Shown: positions 10,754 through 21,077, counted from the first letter of the stretch. The stretch: 64,000 bases of DNA from Oscillospiraceae bacterium (GCA_009777235.1 WRMH01000009.1:25057-89056); one strand, 5' to 3'. Program-made: numbers and translations. The notes: a model not told the origin generated them from the sequence alone.

Positions 10754-13189
10754 ATGACATTGTGCGAAAAATCACTTAAACTACTTGAACTCCCCGATAT
10801 ATTAGACTTACTGGCCGGGGAGACCGCGAGCGCGGCGGCGGCGGACGAGGCAAAAGAGCTTCGTCCCGCTTGTGATTTAAGCACCGCGCAAACGCGCATT
10901 TTTGAGACCACCGCCGCTAAAAATATGATGGTGCTTAAACAAAGCCCCCCATTTTCCGGCGTAAAAGACATCCGGGCCATCGTCCGGCGCGCCGATATTG
11001 GCGGGCTCTTGAATACTAAAGAACTTCTTGATATTGCCGAAGTGCTCCGCGCCGCAAGCTCGTCAATCTCGTATTTTAAAAACGGCAAGACTGATCTGCC
11101 GTCCGCCATTGATTATCTCTTCTTGTCGCTTTCTTCAAATAAGCCGCTCCAAAACACAATATCAGAAACAATTATTTCCGAAGATGAAATATCCGACAAC
11201 GCGAGCAAAACGCTTCGCGATATACGCCGGAGCATTCGTTTGACGGAGGAAAAAATCCGTGCCGATCTGAACAAGATCATAACATCTCAAACTTACGCAA
11301 AAGTGCTGCAAGAAGCAATCATAACAATACGCAACAACAGATATGTTGTCCCGGTAAAAGCGGAACACAAGCATAGCTTGCCGGGCATGGTGCATGATAT
11401 ATCTTCATCGGGGGCGACGCATTTTATCGAGCCAATGAGCGTTGTCAATATGAATAATACCCTCCGGGAGCTTGCAAGCGAGGAAAGCGACGAAATCGAG
11501 CGGATTCTTATGGAACTTTCCGCAAGCGTAGCGGATGCGGGCGATAGCATAATAAGCGACTTTGAAATACTCGCCAAACTTGATTTTATTTTTGCAAAAG
11601 CAAAGCTGTCTTATAAAATGAACGCAAGCCCGCCCGAGCTGGTTTCATGCGCCCCATCCCCGTTGAGCGAAAAAAATAAAGCCGAATCCGTGTCTCGCGA
11701 TCAAACCGGCATAATCAGACTTATAAAGGCAAGGCATCCGCTGCTTCCCAAATCTGACGCCGTTGCTATCAATATCCATGTCGGCGGTGATTTCGACACG
11801 CTGATAATAACCGGGCCGAACACCGGCGGCAAAACGGTCGCGCTCAAAACACTCGGCCTTTTATGCGCGATGGCAAGCTGCGGCCTGCACATACCCGCCG
11901 ATCACGGCAGTATTGTACCCATATTTGGCAGTATTCTTGCCGATATCGGCGATGAGCAGTCAATCGAGCAATCCTTATCAACCTTTTCATCACATATGAC
12001 CAATATTATCGCCATTCTCGAAGCATGTCAATTTGACTCTTTGCTCTTGTTTGACGAGCTTGGCGCCGGAACCGATCCTGTCGAAGGCGCGGCGCTTGCT
12101 ATGTCAATAATCGAGTATGCCCGAAAAACTAAAGCCCTCGTCGCCGCCACCACTCATTATCCCGAGCTCAAAAGCTATGCCCTCACGTCCGACGGTATTA
12201 TGAACGCTTCCTGTGAATTTGATATTGAAACGCTAAAACCCACATATAAGCTGATAATCGGGATTCCCGGAAAATCAAATGCCTTTGCCATATCAAAGCG
12301 TTTGGGCCTCCCCGATAAAATCATAAACGACGCAAAAGCGCGTATAAGCACTGAGAATGTCTCTTTTGAAGACGCGCTAAAGGGTTTGGAGCAAACACGC
12401 GTTATGCTCGAAAATGAGCGAAACGAGACCGCTCTTCTTCTCGCTCAGGCAAAAACGGAAATGCAAAAAGCAAGCGAAGCTCGCGCAAAGCTCGAAAAAG
12501 AGCAAGATATCCAAATCGGCAAGGCAAAACGCGAGGCCGCAGATATAATAAAAAACGCCCGAAATACCGTAGAGTCCGTCATAGAAGAAATAAACACGCT
12601 TCACCGCAGCGCACTGTCCAATACTTATTCGGAAAACTCCAACGAGGATAAGGCAAAGCTGCTCGGCAAGCTAAACAAAGCGGCCGACGCCGCCCTTGCG
12701 ACGGACGAGAAGTCCTTGGATACTACTCCGCCGGAGCAAACCATTGTCCCCGGCGATAAAGTAAAAATCCGCGGTATTGATACGCTTGCAGACGTTATTT
12801 CCGTAGATTCCGGCATCCTGACATTGCAAGCCGGCATAATGAAGGTTACGATAGAGGCAAACCGGGTAGTTCTGGCGGAGGATGCCAAAAAAGCTCCCGC
12901 CAATATTCACGGCTCGTCCAATCGCCGTGAGCCGCGTCACGCGGCGGCAAAAAACGAGCTTGACATGCGCGGCATGAATGTTGATGAGGCTCTCCCCGTA
13001 ATGGATCAATTTATTGACAACGCAATCATGGCAAAATTAAACTTGGTAACCATCATTCACGGCAAGGGCACCGGTGTTTTGCGTAAGGCTGTACACAGCA
13101 GCTTGAAAAAAGACGGCCAGAGGATAAAATCATTTCGCCTCGGCTTATACGGAGAGGGCGAAAACGGCGTAACAATCGTGCAATTGTAG
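10754..13189 (+). CDS. mutS2: MutS2 (Walker ATPase plus C-terminal Smr domain)
   Basis: TGPNTGGKTVALKTLG, LLFDELGAGTDPVEGAALA, C-terminal LDMRGMNVDEAL...HGKGTGVLR Smr. Confidence 0.97.
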   Translation: MTLCEKSLKLLELPDILDLLAGETASAAAADEAKELRPACDLSTAQTRIFETTAAKNMMVLKQSPPFSGVKDIRAIVRRADIGGLLNTKELLDIAEVLRAASSSISYFKNGKTDLPSAIDYLFLSLSSNKPLQNTISETIISEDEISDNASKTLRDIRRSIRLTEEKIRADLNKIITSQTYAKVLQEAIITIRNNRYVVPVKAEHKHSLPGMVHDISSSGATHFIEPMSVVNMNNTLRELASEESDEIERILMELSASVADAGDSIISDFEILAKLDFIFAKAKLSYKMNASPPELVSCAPSPLSEKNKAESVSRDQTGIIRLIKARHPLLPKSDAVAINIHVGGDFDTLIITGPNTGGKTVALKTLGLLCAMASCGLHIPADHGSIVPIFGSILADIGDEQSIEQSLSTFSSHMTNIIAILEACQFDSLLLFDELGAGTDPVEGAALAMSIIEYARKTKALVAATTHYPELKSYALTSDGIMNASCEFDIETLKPTYKLIIGIPGKSNAFAISKRLGLPDKIINDAKARISTENVSFEDALKGLEQTRVMLENERNETALLLAQAKTEMQKASEARAKLEKEQDIQIGKAKREAADIIKNARNTVESVIEEINTLHRSALSNTYSENSNEDKAKLLGKLNKAADAALATDEKSLDTTPPEQTIVPGDKVKIRGIDTLADVISVDSGILTLQAGIMKVTIEANRVVLAEDAKKAPANIHGSSNRREPRHAAAKNELDMRGMNVDEALPVMDQFIDNAIMAKLNLVTIIHGKGTGVLRKAVHSSLKKDGQRIKSFRLGLYGEGENGVTIVQL

Positions 13190-13224
13190 GCAGATAAGCG
13201 GCGGGCTAAAAGTAAGGTTGCCCA

Positions 13225-13259
13225 CTTATAAAGAGAGGGTCTTATGATTTTGGTAAAAC
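13225..13259 (+). repeat. dispersed repeat B, copy B1
   Basis: ACTTATAAAGAGAGGGTCTTATGATTTTGGTAAAA; upstream of HPr gene, same strand. Confidence 0.55.
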
Positions 13260-13335
13260 AATGCTTGACGTTACGCCCTGCATTTGATAGATTATATATA
13301 GAGCTGTTTAAAACGCCGTAGGAGGAAAAATACCG

Positions 13336-13599
13336 ATGTACGAAAAAAAAGCCACAATCATGAAACAGGTAGGTCTCCATGCAAGACCGGCCACCTTTCT
13401 CATTCAAAAAGCCCATGAGTTTAGAAGCAGTATATGGATAGAAAAAGATGAGCGCAGGGTCAACGCAAAAAGTCTGCTCGGCGTCCTCTCCCTTGGCGTG
13501 GCACAAGGGGCTACCATTAGCATCATCGCGGACGGGCCTGACGAGAAAGAAGCGGTCGAGACCCTATGCGAGCTTATTGATTCTGACTTTGAAGAGTAA
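13336..13599 (+). CDS. HPr-family phosphocarrier protein
   Basis: GLHARPA active His and Ser-46 region NAKSLLGVLSLG. Confidence 0.92.
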   Translation: MYEKKATIMKQVGLHARPATFLIQKAHEFRSSIWIEKDERRVNAKSLLGVLSLGVAQGATISIIADGPDEKEAVETLCELIDSDFEE

Positions 13600-13626
13600 A
13601 TTTTTGCAACTTGGCACATCGTGACT

Positions 13627-13663
13627 AAAGAGGGGCTGGCCTTTTGGCAACCCCTCTTTTCTT
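13627..13663 (+). terminator. Rho-independent terminator after HPr gene
   Basis: AAAGAGGGGcTGGCCTTTTGGCAaCCCCTCTTTTCTT. Confidence 0.85.
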
Positions 13664-13696
13664 GGCGAAATTTAGATTTTCATCGGCAGGAGGTCA

Positions 13697-14542
13697 TTAT
13701 GTCCGGCAAAACAAAATGCCCACGCAGACCGGCCCGCAGTGATTGGAAATGACACAACCTGCCTGACAGGGTATTATTTCCTCAAAATCCTTTAACGACT
13801 TTATCTTATCTATAACCATAGAGATAAGGTCGTCTGTCGTGGTTGGCGGATATGTGACAAAAATCCGCTTTGTGTCAATATCATTTCTATCTTTTAGCCT
13901 GTCCTCGACATACTCCAAAATCGTTTTCTCAAAGACACCGCGATATTTCTTTGTGACCTCCATTTTTCCGTCAATGACGCCAATGCAAGGGTTGAGCTTT
14001 AGTATGTTTGCGCCAAGGGCGGCAAGGCTTGAGCAACGCCCGCCCAAGCGAAGATATTTTAGGTTGCCGATAACAAAGCTCGTCTCAACCTTTGGCACAA
14101 GAGCTTCGAGCTTTGCGACAATACTCGCGGCGTCCATGCCCGACTCAGCCATAACAGCCGCATTATAAACAACGTGGCCGCTTCCGGTAGACAGACTGAG
14201 CGAATCCACGATATATACATTGTCAAAATCCTCTGCGGCAATTCTGGCGCTTTGATTGCACGCGGAAAGGTGACTGCTGATGCTGATATGTACAATTGCA
14301 TCAAAGTCACTGCTCCACTTTGAAAAATACTCCTGATATTCGCTGATGTTTATGGCATTGCTGCGGGTTATTCCCTTGCCGCTCTCAACATATTCAAAAA
14401 TATCACTGACATTGATCTCCTCTCGGTCTTTATACGGCTTTTCATCCATTATAATATAAAGCGGAGTAATGCCTATGTCGTATTTGTCAATGATCGTTGC
14501 CGGCAGATCGCATGTGCTGTCGGCAGATATTTTAACTCTCAT
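13697..14542 (-). CDS. DegV-family fatty-acid-binding protein
   Basis: VKISADSTCDLP, GITRSNAI, LRLGGRCS. Confidence 0.9.
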   Translation of the reverse strand: MRVKISADSTCDLPATIIDKYDIGITPLYIIMDEKPYKDREEINVSDIFEYVESGKGITRSNAINISEYQEYFSKWSSDFDAIVHISISSHLSACNQSARIAAEDFDNVYIVDSLSLSTGSGHVVYNAAVMAESGMDAASIVAKLEALVPKVETSFVIGNLKYLRLGGRCSSLAALGANILKLNPCIGVIDGKMEVTKKYRGVFEKTILEYVEDRLKDRNDIDTKRIFVTYPPTTTDDLISMVIDKIKSLKDFEEIIPCQAGCVISNHCGPVCVGILFCRT

Positions 14543-14545
14543 GAG

Positions 14546-14815
14546 CTATATCTCTCCCGCGTTTTCTTCATAAACACAAACGCGTTTTCTGTCACGCCCA
14601 AACGGTTCAAATTTAACACGCCCGCTCTTTTGCGCGTATAAAGTGTCATCACTGCCTCGTCTGACATTATCGCCGGGATGTATCTTTGTGCCCCGTTGGC
14701 GCACCAAAATATTGCCCGCCAAAACAAACTGCCCGTCGGCTCGTTTTGCCCCAAGTCTTTTTGACTTGCTGTCTCGTCCGTTTTTGGTTGAACCTACACC
14801 TTTTTTATGTGCCAT
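14546..14815 (-). CDS. rpmA: 50S ribosomal protein L27
   Basis: [31 protein letters not shown]...[21 protein letters not shown]. Confidence 0.97.
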   Translation of the reverse strand: MAHKKGVGSTKNGRDSKSKRLGAKRADGQFVLAGNILVRQRGTKIHPGDNVRRGSDDTLYAQKSGRVKFEPFGRDRKRVCVYEENAGEI

Positions 14816-14905
14816 AATTATTTCATTCCTTCCTGATTTGGGGATTGATAAAAAATCAAAATTGTCATTTGCGGAAATTGACGCTCCCTGTCACAAAAGA
14901 CTGCC

Positions 14906-15232
14906 TTAACTTTTTGCTGCCTTTTGCGTTATCTTCTCAATCTTAATCTTTGTATAGGGTTGTCTATGACCTTGTTTTCTGCGATAGCCTTTTTTTGGAT
15001 GCATCTTGAATACGATTATTTTCTTTGCTTTTCCTGTTTTGACTATACCGGCCGTTACCGTCGCTCCCTTGACATACGGGTCGCCGATTTTCGGCTCTTT
15101 GTCGTCAAGTATCGCGAGCACTTTGTCAAACACAACCTTACCTTCTGAAGCCTCGAGCTTTTCAATAAAAATCTCGTCGCCTTCCGTGACCCTGTACTGC
15201 TTTCCTCCGGTCACAAAAACTGCATATGCCAT
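14906..15232 (-). CDS. rplU: 50S ribosomal protein L21
   Basis: [41 protein letters not shown]. Confidence 0.97.
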   Translation of the reverse strand: MAYAVFVTGGKQYRVTEGDEIFIEKLEASEGKVVFDKVLAILDDKEPKIGDPYVKGATVTAGIVKTGKAKKIIVFKMHPKKGYRRKQGHRQPYTKIKIEKITQKAAKS

Positions 15233-15238
15233 ATTCAC

Positions 15239-15330
15239 ACCTCAAACTTACTGTAAGACTCGCTGTCGTGGGCGGTGCAAGGTTTGCACACTTAAAAAGC
15301 CCATATCAAGGCGGCTCGACTATAGTAGCA
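15239..15330 (-). promoter_or_regulatory. probable L21 leader (5' UTR of rplU-rpmA)
   Basis: Reverse complement AGCCGCCTTGATATGGGCTTTTTAAGTGTGCA... directly upstream of rplU resembles the Firmicutes L21 leader; not verified by covariance model. Confidence 0.45.
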
Positions 15331-15339
15331 CCGAAATTT

Positions 15340-16029
15340 TCAAAAGTCAAGCACTTTTTTATAGTAGTCGAGGGTTTTAAAAGTTCTGTCAAGATGTGTG
15401 AGGAGGTAATTTTCCGTTGCCGAGGCCAACTCATTTATACTATTATCGCTTAGCTTGAACGAAAACAACTTTTTTGGATTGCATGTCAATATGTATTTTG
15501 CGGCCTCAAGAGCTTTCCCGTCAAGCGTCAGGATGCCCTCTTTTGTCTCAAAGCCGCCCTCTGCCTTCGGTTTTTCCAATATCGGCTCAAAACCCGATAT
15601 TGCCATTAGCCGCAATTCAAAAACCGGCTTAACGAAATTTGCCGGTCTCACTTTCTCGCTCAACGCATAGATCGAATTTAACATAAGGGGCAATAGCTGT
15701 GTGTTTAAACTGTCTTCATCGGAGATTGCCTCTGTAAGCTCGGCGATATAAGACGCAAGCGACAGCAATTTTAATTCTTCTCTCAACCCGAGAAACTGCT
15801 CTATCGGTTCGGCTTCCTTGAGTGTCCATCGCTCGCCCCGGCGTGTGAGCGTCATATGCGAGAAAACAAGCAAGCCCGTGCTTACCGCGAGCTTACTGTT
15901 CTTGCGGCCGGAGCCATATGCCGACACCGTGAGCTTACCCTCCGTGCTTGTCAGCACAGTCAGTATCTTTGCGGAATCCTTATATGCAACCTCCCGCAGC
16001 ACTACGCCTGTCGTGTTTAAATACGTCAC
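15340..16029 (-). CDS. recO: DNA repair protein RecO
   Basis: TTGVVLREVAYKDSAKILTVLTSTEGKLTVSAYGSG; adjacent to era. Confidence 0.9.
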   Translation of the reverse strand: MTYLNTTGVVLREVAYKDSAKILTVLTSTEGKLTVSAYGSGRKNSKLAVSTGLLVFSHMTLTRRGERWTLKEAEPIEQFLGLREELKLLSLASYIAELTEAISDEDSLNTQLLPLMLNSIYALSEKVRPANFVKPVFELRLMAISGFEPILEKPKAEGGFETKEGILTLDGKALEAAKYILTCNPKKLFSFKLSDNSINELASATENYLLTHLDRTFKTLDYYKKVLDF

Positions 16030-16940
16030 TCGATATAACCTAAATTCCTCATTGCTTTTGGGCTTTCACGCCAATTCTCTTTAACCTTTATCCATGTCTG
16101 CAAAAATATCTTCGCTCCCATAAATTTCTCAATATCCGTCCGGGCATATTCACCGATTCTCTTTAGCATAGCTCCCTGTTTGCCTATTATAATACCCTTG
16201 TGGCTTTTCTTCTCGCAATAAATCACAGCGTCAATATCAATCATGGCATTATCGTCTTCACTGTCCCCGCCATACCCGGCGCGTTCGGAAAACTTGGTGA
16301 TCTCGACCGCTATGCCGTGAGGTATCTCTTTGTCGAGGCATATAAGCAGTTTTTCGCGAATGATTTCGCCAATTATCTGAATTTCAGGCTGATCTGTTGT
16401 CATTTCTCCGCCAAAGAGCTGCGGCCCCGGTTTTGCATATTTTAAGAGCATCTCCGGCAGCTTTGAGACACCTTCACCCGTTTTTGCGGATATGGGTATT
16501 ATCGCGTCAAACTCGTAATGATTTGAGTATATGGAGATAATCGGCAAAAGGCTGTCGTATTTGACCGTGTCTACTTTATTTACGAGAAGGATAACAGGCA
16601 CTTTTATATTTTTTATATGTTCAAGCAGCATTCTCTCTTGCGTGCCGACATTATCTATAGGTTCAACCACGAGCATTATGGCGTCAACATCGGCGACGCT
16701 TTTCTTAATTACTCCAACCATATAATCGCCTAAGCGTGTCTTCGGTTTGTGAAATCCGGGCGTATCAAGCAGGACAAATTGCGTGTCGCAATGCGAGAAA
16801 ACCCCAAAGATTCGGTTGCGCGTCGTCTGCGGCTTTGGCGAAACGATCGCGACCTTATCCCCCGTCAATTTGTTTGTGAGGGTTGATTTGCCGACATTTG
16901 GCCTGCCGATTATAGCTATCATCGCCGTTTTATTTATCAT
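16026..16940 (-). CDS. era: GTPase Era
   Basis: IIGRPNVGKSTL, DTPGFHKPK, NKVD, C-terminal KH domain. Confidence 0.97.
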   Translation of the reverse strand: MINKTAMIAIIGRPNVGKSTLTNKLTGDKVAIVSPKPQTTRNRIFGVFSHCDTQFVLLDTPGFHKPKTRLGDYMVGVIKKSVADVDAIMLVVEPIDNVGTQERMLLEHIKNIKVPVILLVNKVDTVKYDSLLPIISIYSNHYEFDAIIPISAKTGEGVSKLPEMLLKYAKPGPQLFGGEMTTDQPEIQIIGEIIREKLLICLDKEIPHGIAVEITKFSERAGYGGDSEDDNAMIDIDAVIYCEKKSHKGIIIGKQGAMLKRIGEYARTDIEKFMGAKIFLQTWIKVKENWRESPKAMRNLGYIE

Positions 16941-17430
16941 CTGTAAACCCCATATAGCGCATCAGCGCCAACTCCTTGCTTCGCATTTCCCTGCCGTGAT
17001 CGTATCCCAAAAGATGCAGCGCGGAATGAATGATCATACGCGTGGTCTCTTGTTCTATGCTATGCCCGTATCTGCGGGCGTTTCGCTTTATGGTGCTTAT
17101 GGAAATAACTATGTCGCCAAGCTGCACTGTTTGCGTATCCATATCTATATCCAAATTTACGATATTGCTCCATCCGTGCCCGATAAAGTTATGCATCGGA
17201 AATGATAAAACATCCGTAGGCTTGTTTACTCCCCTATAGTCATTGTTGTATTTCTTAATTCCTTCATCGTTTGTAATCAGCACACTGACCGCGCAAGGCA
17301 TATCAACATGCTCGCTCTTCAATGTCATCAATATAGCTTGCTTGATAAGATTTGTGTATATTTTGTCGGTCGGTAAAACGCCTATATGCCGCGCACAAAG
17401 CCTGTGCTTTATTTTTTTTATTTCGCTCAT
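16930..17430 (-). CDS. ybeY: endoribonuclease YbeY
   Basis: NNDYRGVNKPTDVLSFPM, HSALHLLGYDH zinc motif. Confidence 0.95.
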   Translation of the reverse strand: MSEIKKIKHRLCARHIGVLPTDKIYTNLIKQAILMTLKSEHVDMPCAVSVLITNDEGIKKYNNDYRGVNKPTDVLSFPMHNFIGHGWSNIVNLDIDMDTQTVQLGDIVISISTIKRNARRYGHSIEQETTRMIIHSALHLLGYDHGREMRSKELALMRYMGFTDDK

Positions 17431-17432
17431 GG

Positions 17433-18410
17433 TTATTTCCTTTTATCGGCGGTCTGCCGCTTTGCGCTTTTTTTGTCATACGCCTCAACTATCCGGGATA
17501 CCAGCTCATGGCGCACGACGTCTGATGTATCAAGCCTGCATATTGCTATATCCTTTACATCGTCAAGTATGCGCATTGCATCACGAAGTCCGCTGGTTTT
17601 GTCTGGCGGCAAATCAATTTGCGTTATATCCCCTGTTATGACGATTTTTGAGCCAAAGCCAAGCCGGGTAAGGAACATTTTCATTTGCTCCCTTGAAGTA
17701 TTCTGAGCCTCGTCCAAAATAATGAAAGAATCATCAAGGGTTCTGCCGCGCATATACGCGAGCGGGGCTATTTCAATGTTTCCTTTTTCCAAATACTTGC
17801 TGTATGTCTCGACGCCCATCAGTTCAAAGAGCGCATCGTATAAAGGCCGCAGATATGGGTCTACCTTGCTTTGCATATCTCCCGGCAAAAATCCAAGCCG
17901 CTCCCCGGCTTCAACCGCCGGGCGGGTGAGTATTATTCTGCTTATGCTTTTCGCGCGAAAAGCGGCAACGGCGCACGCGACGGCCAAAAATGTTTTACCA
18001 GTTCCGGCAGGCCCTATTGACAAGGTCACGGTATTATTCCGGATGGCTTCCGTATATCTTGTTTGCCCCAGAGTCTTTGGTTTGATCGGCTTTCCCTTTG
18101 CCGTTATACATATCAGATCGCGGTATATTTCATTAAGTTTGCCCTCATGCCCGTCTTTGACTAAATTCAGTATATATTTTACATTTTGCGTGTCAATCGT
18201 CTCGCCTTTTGCCGCAATAACAATAAGCCCGTCTATGACCTTTTCGGCGCGTCTGATATCCTCATCATCTCCGCATATGCGAAGCTCGGAATTTCTGTCA
18301 ATTACTTGCACATTCAGTTCGCTTTCAATGAGCTTTAGATTCTCGTCAAGCGAGCCAAAAACATTTATTATATTCTCTAATTTGTCCGTACTGATTGTTT
18401 TCTCGCCCAT
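17433..18410 (-). CDS. PhoH-like ATPase
   Basis: SIGPAGTGKTFLAVACAV, ILTRPAVEAGERLGFLPGD, IILDEAQNTS. Confidence 0.95.
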   Translation of the reverse strand: MGEKTISTDKLENIINVFGSLDENLKLIESELNVQVIDRNSELRICGDDEDIRRAEKVIDGLIVIAAKGETIDTQNVKYILNLVKDGHEGKLNEIYRDLICITAKGKPIKPKTLGQTRYTEAIRNNTVTLSIGPAGTGKTFLAVACAVAAFRAKSISRIILTRPAVEAGERLGFLPGDMQSKVDPYLRPLYDALFELMGVETYSKYLEKGNIEIAPLAYMRGRTLDDSFIILDEAQNTSREQMKMFLTRLGFGSKIVITGDITQIDLPPDKTSGLRDAMRILDDVKDIAICRLDTSDVVRHELVSRIVEAYDKKSAKRQTADKRK

Positions 18411-18495
18411 AACCTCTCCCCTCATTATGCAGTTATTATATCATATCTGCATGATATGATGTATCATATTTTTCGGAAAACATGACAGACAGCAG

Positions 18496-18526
18496 GAGGA
18501 ATTGTTTAATAATTAAACAATTCCTC
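18496..18526. repeat. perfect 15-bp-arm palindrome (1-nt centre) between trpF and phoH
   Basis: GAGGAATTGTTTAAT-A-ATTAAACAATTCCTC. Confidence 0.8.
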
Positions 18527-18616
18527 AAAGCGTTGCAATAAGCGGGTGCTAATGTGTAAATAACGTAATTTTCAGAAAATCAACAAGTATAGCAAACGCA
18601 AATCATGATTCAATTT

Positions 18617-19297
18617 TCAAATACAATTTCGCACCAAGCGCACAAACGCCTCAATCTTTGCCGCGTCTTTCACGCCGTCCGTTTCCACGCCGCTGCTCAC
18701 GTCAACGCAATAGGGAGATAGCGTTTTTATGGCTTTGGCGGCGTTTTGCGCACTAAGCCCTCCTGCCAAAAAATACGGCAATCCCGCGCAGCTTTTCAGC
18801 AAATCCCAGTCAAAAGAAACTCCCGTGCCGCCCCTATTCGGCGATAATGTGTCAAACAAGAGGTAATCGGCATTTTTTGGCAGCGGCGGCATGGTATCTC
18901 CCACACTCACCGCCTTGATGATTTGAAGCGGCGGCCTTTTTTGTCCGCCTGACCGCACGCTCTTGCCCATCCACTCCCGTCCGTCCGCTCTCCCCTGCTT
19001 TCCGTCCGTCCGCTCCCGCAATCCGGCGATATACGCCTCGTCCTCATCGCCGTGCAACTGTGCCAAATCAATCACTCCGCTTCGGTAAAGGCTCTCAATC
19101 AAAGATGCTGTCTCATTGACAAAGACGCCCACGGTTTTGATTCGCGCGTCTATCCGCGCTTTTAGCTCCGCCGCCGTTTTTATATCCACCCGGCGACGGC
19201 TCGGCGCGAAAACAAATCCGATATAATCCGGCAAGGCGCGGTTTACGGCACATATATCCTCCGCACTACACAGTCCGCAAATCTTTACCTTGCTCAT
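18617..19297 (-). CDS. trpF: phosphoribosylanthranilate isomerase with a lineage-specific insertion
   Basis: KVKICGLCSAED, AQLHGDED, LLFDTLSPNRGGTG, FLAGGLSAQNAAKA. Confidence 0.93.
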   Translation of the reverse strand: MSKVKICGLCSAEDICAVNRALPDYIGFVFAPSRRRVDIKTAAELKARIDARIKTVGVFVNETASLIESLYRSGVIDLAQLHGDEDEAYIAGLRERTDGKQGRADGREWMGKSVRSGGQKRPPLQIIKAVSVGDTMPPLPKNADYLLFDTLSPNRGGTGVSFDWDLLKSCAGLPYFLAGGLSAQNAAKAIKTLSPYCVDVSSGVETDGVKDAAKIEAFVRLVRNCI

Positions 19298-20064
19298 AGC
19301 AAGCTCCTTAGCTCGGCAAGCGCCGCCGTCTTATCCGGCGCGCGCATCAGCGTTTCGCCGATCAAAACCGCCGAGGCTCCGGCCTCATTTGCCGCCCAAA
19401 CGTCCTTTGGCGTTTGTATGCCGCTTTCCGAAACAAATAAAACCTCAGGCGGGATTTTGACCGATAGTCGCTCACAAAGCGATGTATCTACCTTAAAAGT
19501 TTTCAGGTCTCTGTTATTGACTCCGATAATCCTCGCTCCGGCGGCAATCGCCATATCCGCCTCTTTCTCATTATGAATCTCCACAAGGCAAGAAAGTCCA
19601 AGCCCGTCGGCTTTTTTGATATATTCGGCAACTTGCGCCCGCGTCAAAATGGCGCAGATTAGCAAAACCGCGTCCGCGCCGAGCTTTTTTGCCTGCTCTA
19701 TCTGAAACGGGTCAATAATAAAATCTTTCCTTAGCAGAGGAATATCAACAATCTCGCGTATTTGCGAAAGATAGCTGTCGCAGCCTTGAAAAAACTCCGG
19801 CTCGGTCAATACCGATATGGCAGAGGCTCCCGCTTTTTCATACGCTCGCGCAATGTCAAGATGGGGAAAATCCTCCGCAATCACCCCTTTTGACGGCGAC
19901 GCTTTTTTGACCTCGCAGATAAAGTGAAATCCCGGACGGCGCAGGGCTTGTTCAAACAAAAACGGCAAACGTGAAGATACAGCCGCGCCCAATTTCGCGC
20001 TCCGGCTTTTGTCCCGCGCCACCCGTTTTTTGGTAGCTTCAACGATTTTATCAAGAACGGTCAT
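19294..20064 (-). CDS. trpC: indole-3-glycerol phosphate synthase
   Basis: FICEVKKASPSKGVI, PLLRKDFIIDPFQI, GVNNRDLKTF. Confidence 0.96.
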   Translation of the reverse strand: MTVLDKIVEATKKRVARDKSRSAKLGAAVSSRLPFLFEQALRRPGFHFICEVKKASPSKGVIAEDFPHLDIARAYEKAGASAISVLTEPEFFQGCDSYLSQIREIVDIPLLRKDFIIDPFQIEQAKKLGADAVLLICAILTRAQVAEYIKKADGLGLSCLVEIHNEKEADMAIAAGARIIGVNNRDLKTFKVDTSLCERLSVKIPPEVLFVSESGIQTPKDVWAANEAGASAVLIGETLMRAPDKTAALAELRSLL

Positions 20065-20066
20065 AG

Positions 20067-21077
20067 TTACACCTCATTTGAGCGGCTTATAAACTCTTCC
20101 AGCTTGCTTTTAGCAGCGCCGCTGTCTATCACATCTTCGGCGGCCTTTACAGCCTCGCCGATAGAGTCATACTTGCTCGCCACATAGAGCGCGGTGGCGG
20201 CGTTTATGACGGCAGCACCGCGCTTTGCCCCCTGCTCTCCGCTCAATACCGCGCGGAGTATTTGCGCGTTTTCCTCCGGCGTGCCGCCTACAAGCTCGGA
20301 CTTCTCACACCGCTCAAAGCCGAACTGCTCCGGCGTTATTTCATACGTCCGCACCCAACCGTCTTTAACCTCGCACAACGTCGTGGACGCGCTCATGGAT
20401 ATCTCGTCTATCCCGTCGTTTCCATGCACCACCATCGCGTTTTTCACGCCGAGATTCATCAAAACCTTTGCGAGGGGTTCTACCAATTCCCTGTCATAAA
20501 CCCCCATCAGCTCCATGTTTGCCCCGGCGGGATTTGTGAGCGGCCCGAGTATATTAAAAACGGTCCGTATGCCAAGCTCCTTTCGCACCGGCGCAACATA
20601 TTTCATGGCTATATGATAGTTTTGCGCGAACAGAAAACAGATACCGATGCTATGAAGAAGCTCGGCGCTCTTTTCGGGCGCGATATGAATATTCACGCCA
20701 AGCGACTCGAGCACATCCGCCGCGCCGCATTTGCTTGACGCGCCCCTGTTTCCATGCTTTGCCACAGCAACTCCCGCCGCCGCCGCGATAATCGCCGCGG
20801 TTGTGGAAATATTAAACGTATTGGAGTGGTCGCCGCCGGTTCCGACAATTTCCAGCGCGTCCACATTGTGCAAGAGCCGCACGCAATGAGAGCGCATCCC
20901 AAACGCGGACGCGGTGATTTCGTCGGTGGTTTCCCCTTTTAGGCTGAGCGCGGTGAGATACGCGCTCATTTGCACGGGAGTAGCTTCTCCCGTCATGATC
21001 TCGTGCATGACCGCCTCCGCGGTTTCGTAAGATAAATCCTGCTTCTTTGACAGGGATATAATTGCTTCTCGTATCAT
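20067..21077 (-). CDS. trpD: anthranilate phosphoribosyltransferase
   Basis: EIVGTGGDHSNTFNIST, KHGNRGASSKCGAADVLE, FNILGPLTNPA. Confidence 0.96.
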   Translation of the reverse strand: MIREAIISLSKKQDLSYETAEAVMHEIMTGEATPVQMSAYLTALSLKGETTDEITASAFGMRSHCVRLLHNVDALEIVGTGGDHSNTFNISTTAAIIAAAAGVAVAKHGNRGASSKCGAADVLESLGVNIHIAPEKSAELLHSIGICFLFAQNYHIAMKYVAPVRKELGIRTVFNILGPLTNPAGANMELMGVYDRELVEPLAKVLMNLGVKNAMVVHGNDGIDEISMSASTTLCEVKDGWVRTYEITPEQFGFERCEKSELVGGTPEENAQILRAVLSGEQGAKRGAAVINAATALYVASKYDSIGEAVKAAEDVIDSGAAKSKLEEFISRSNEV

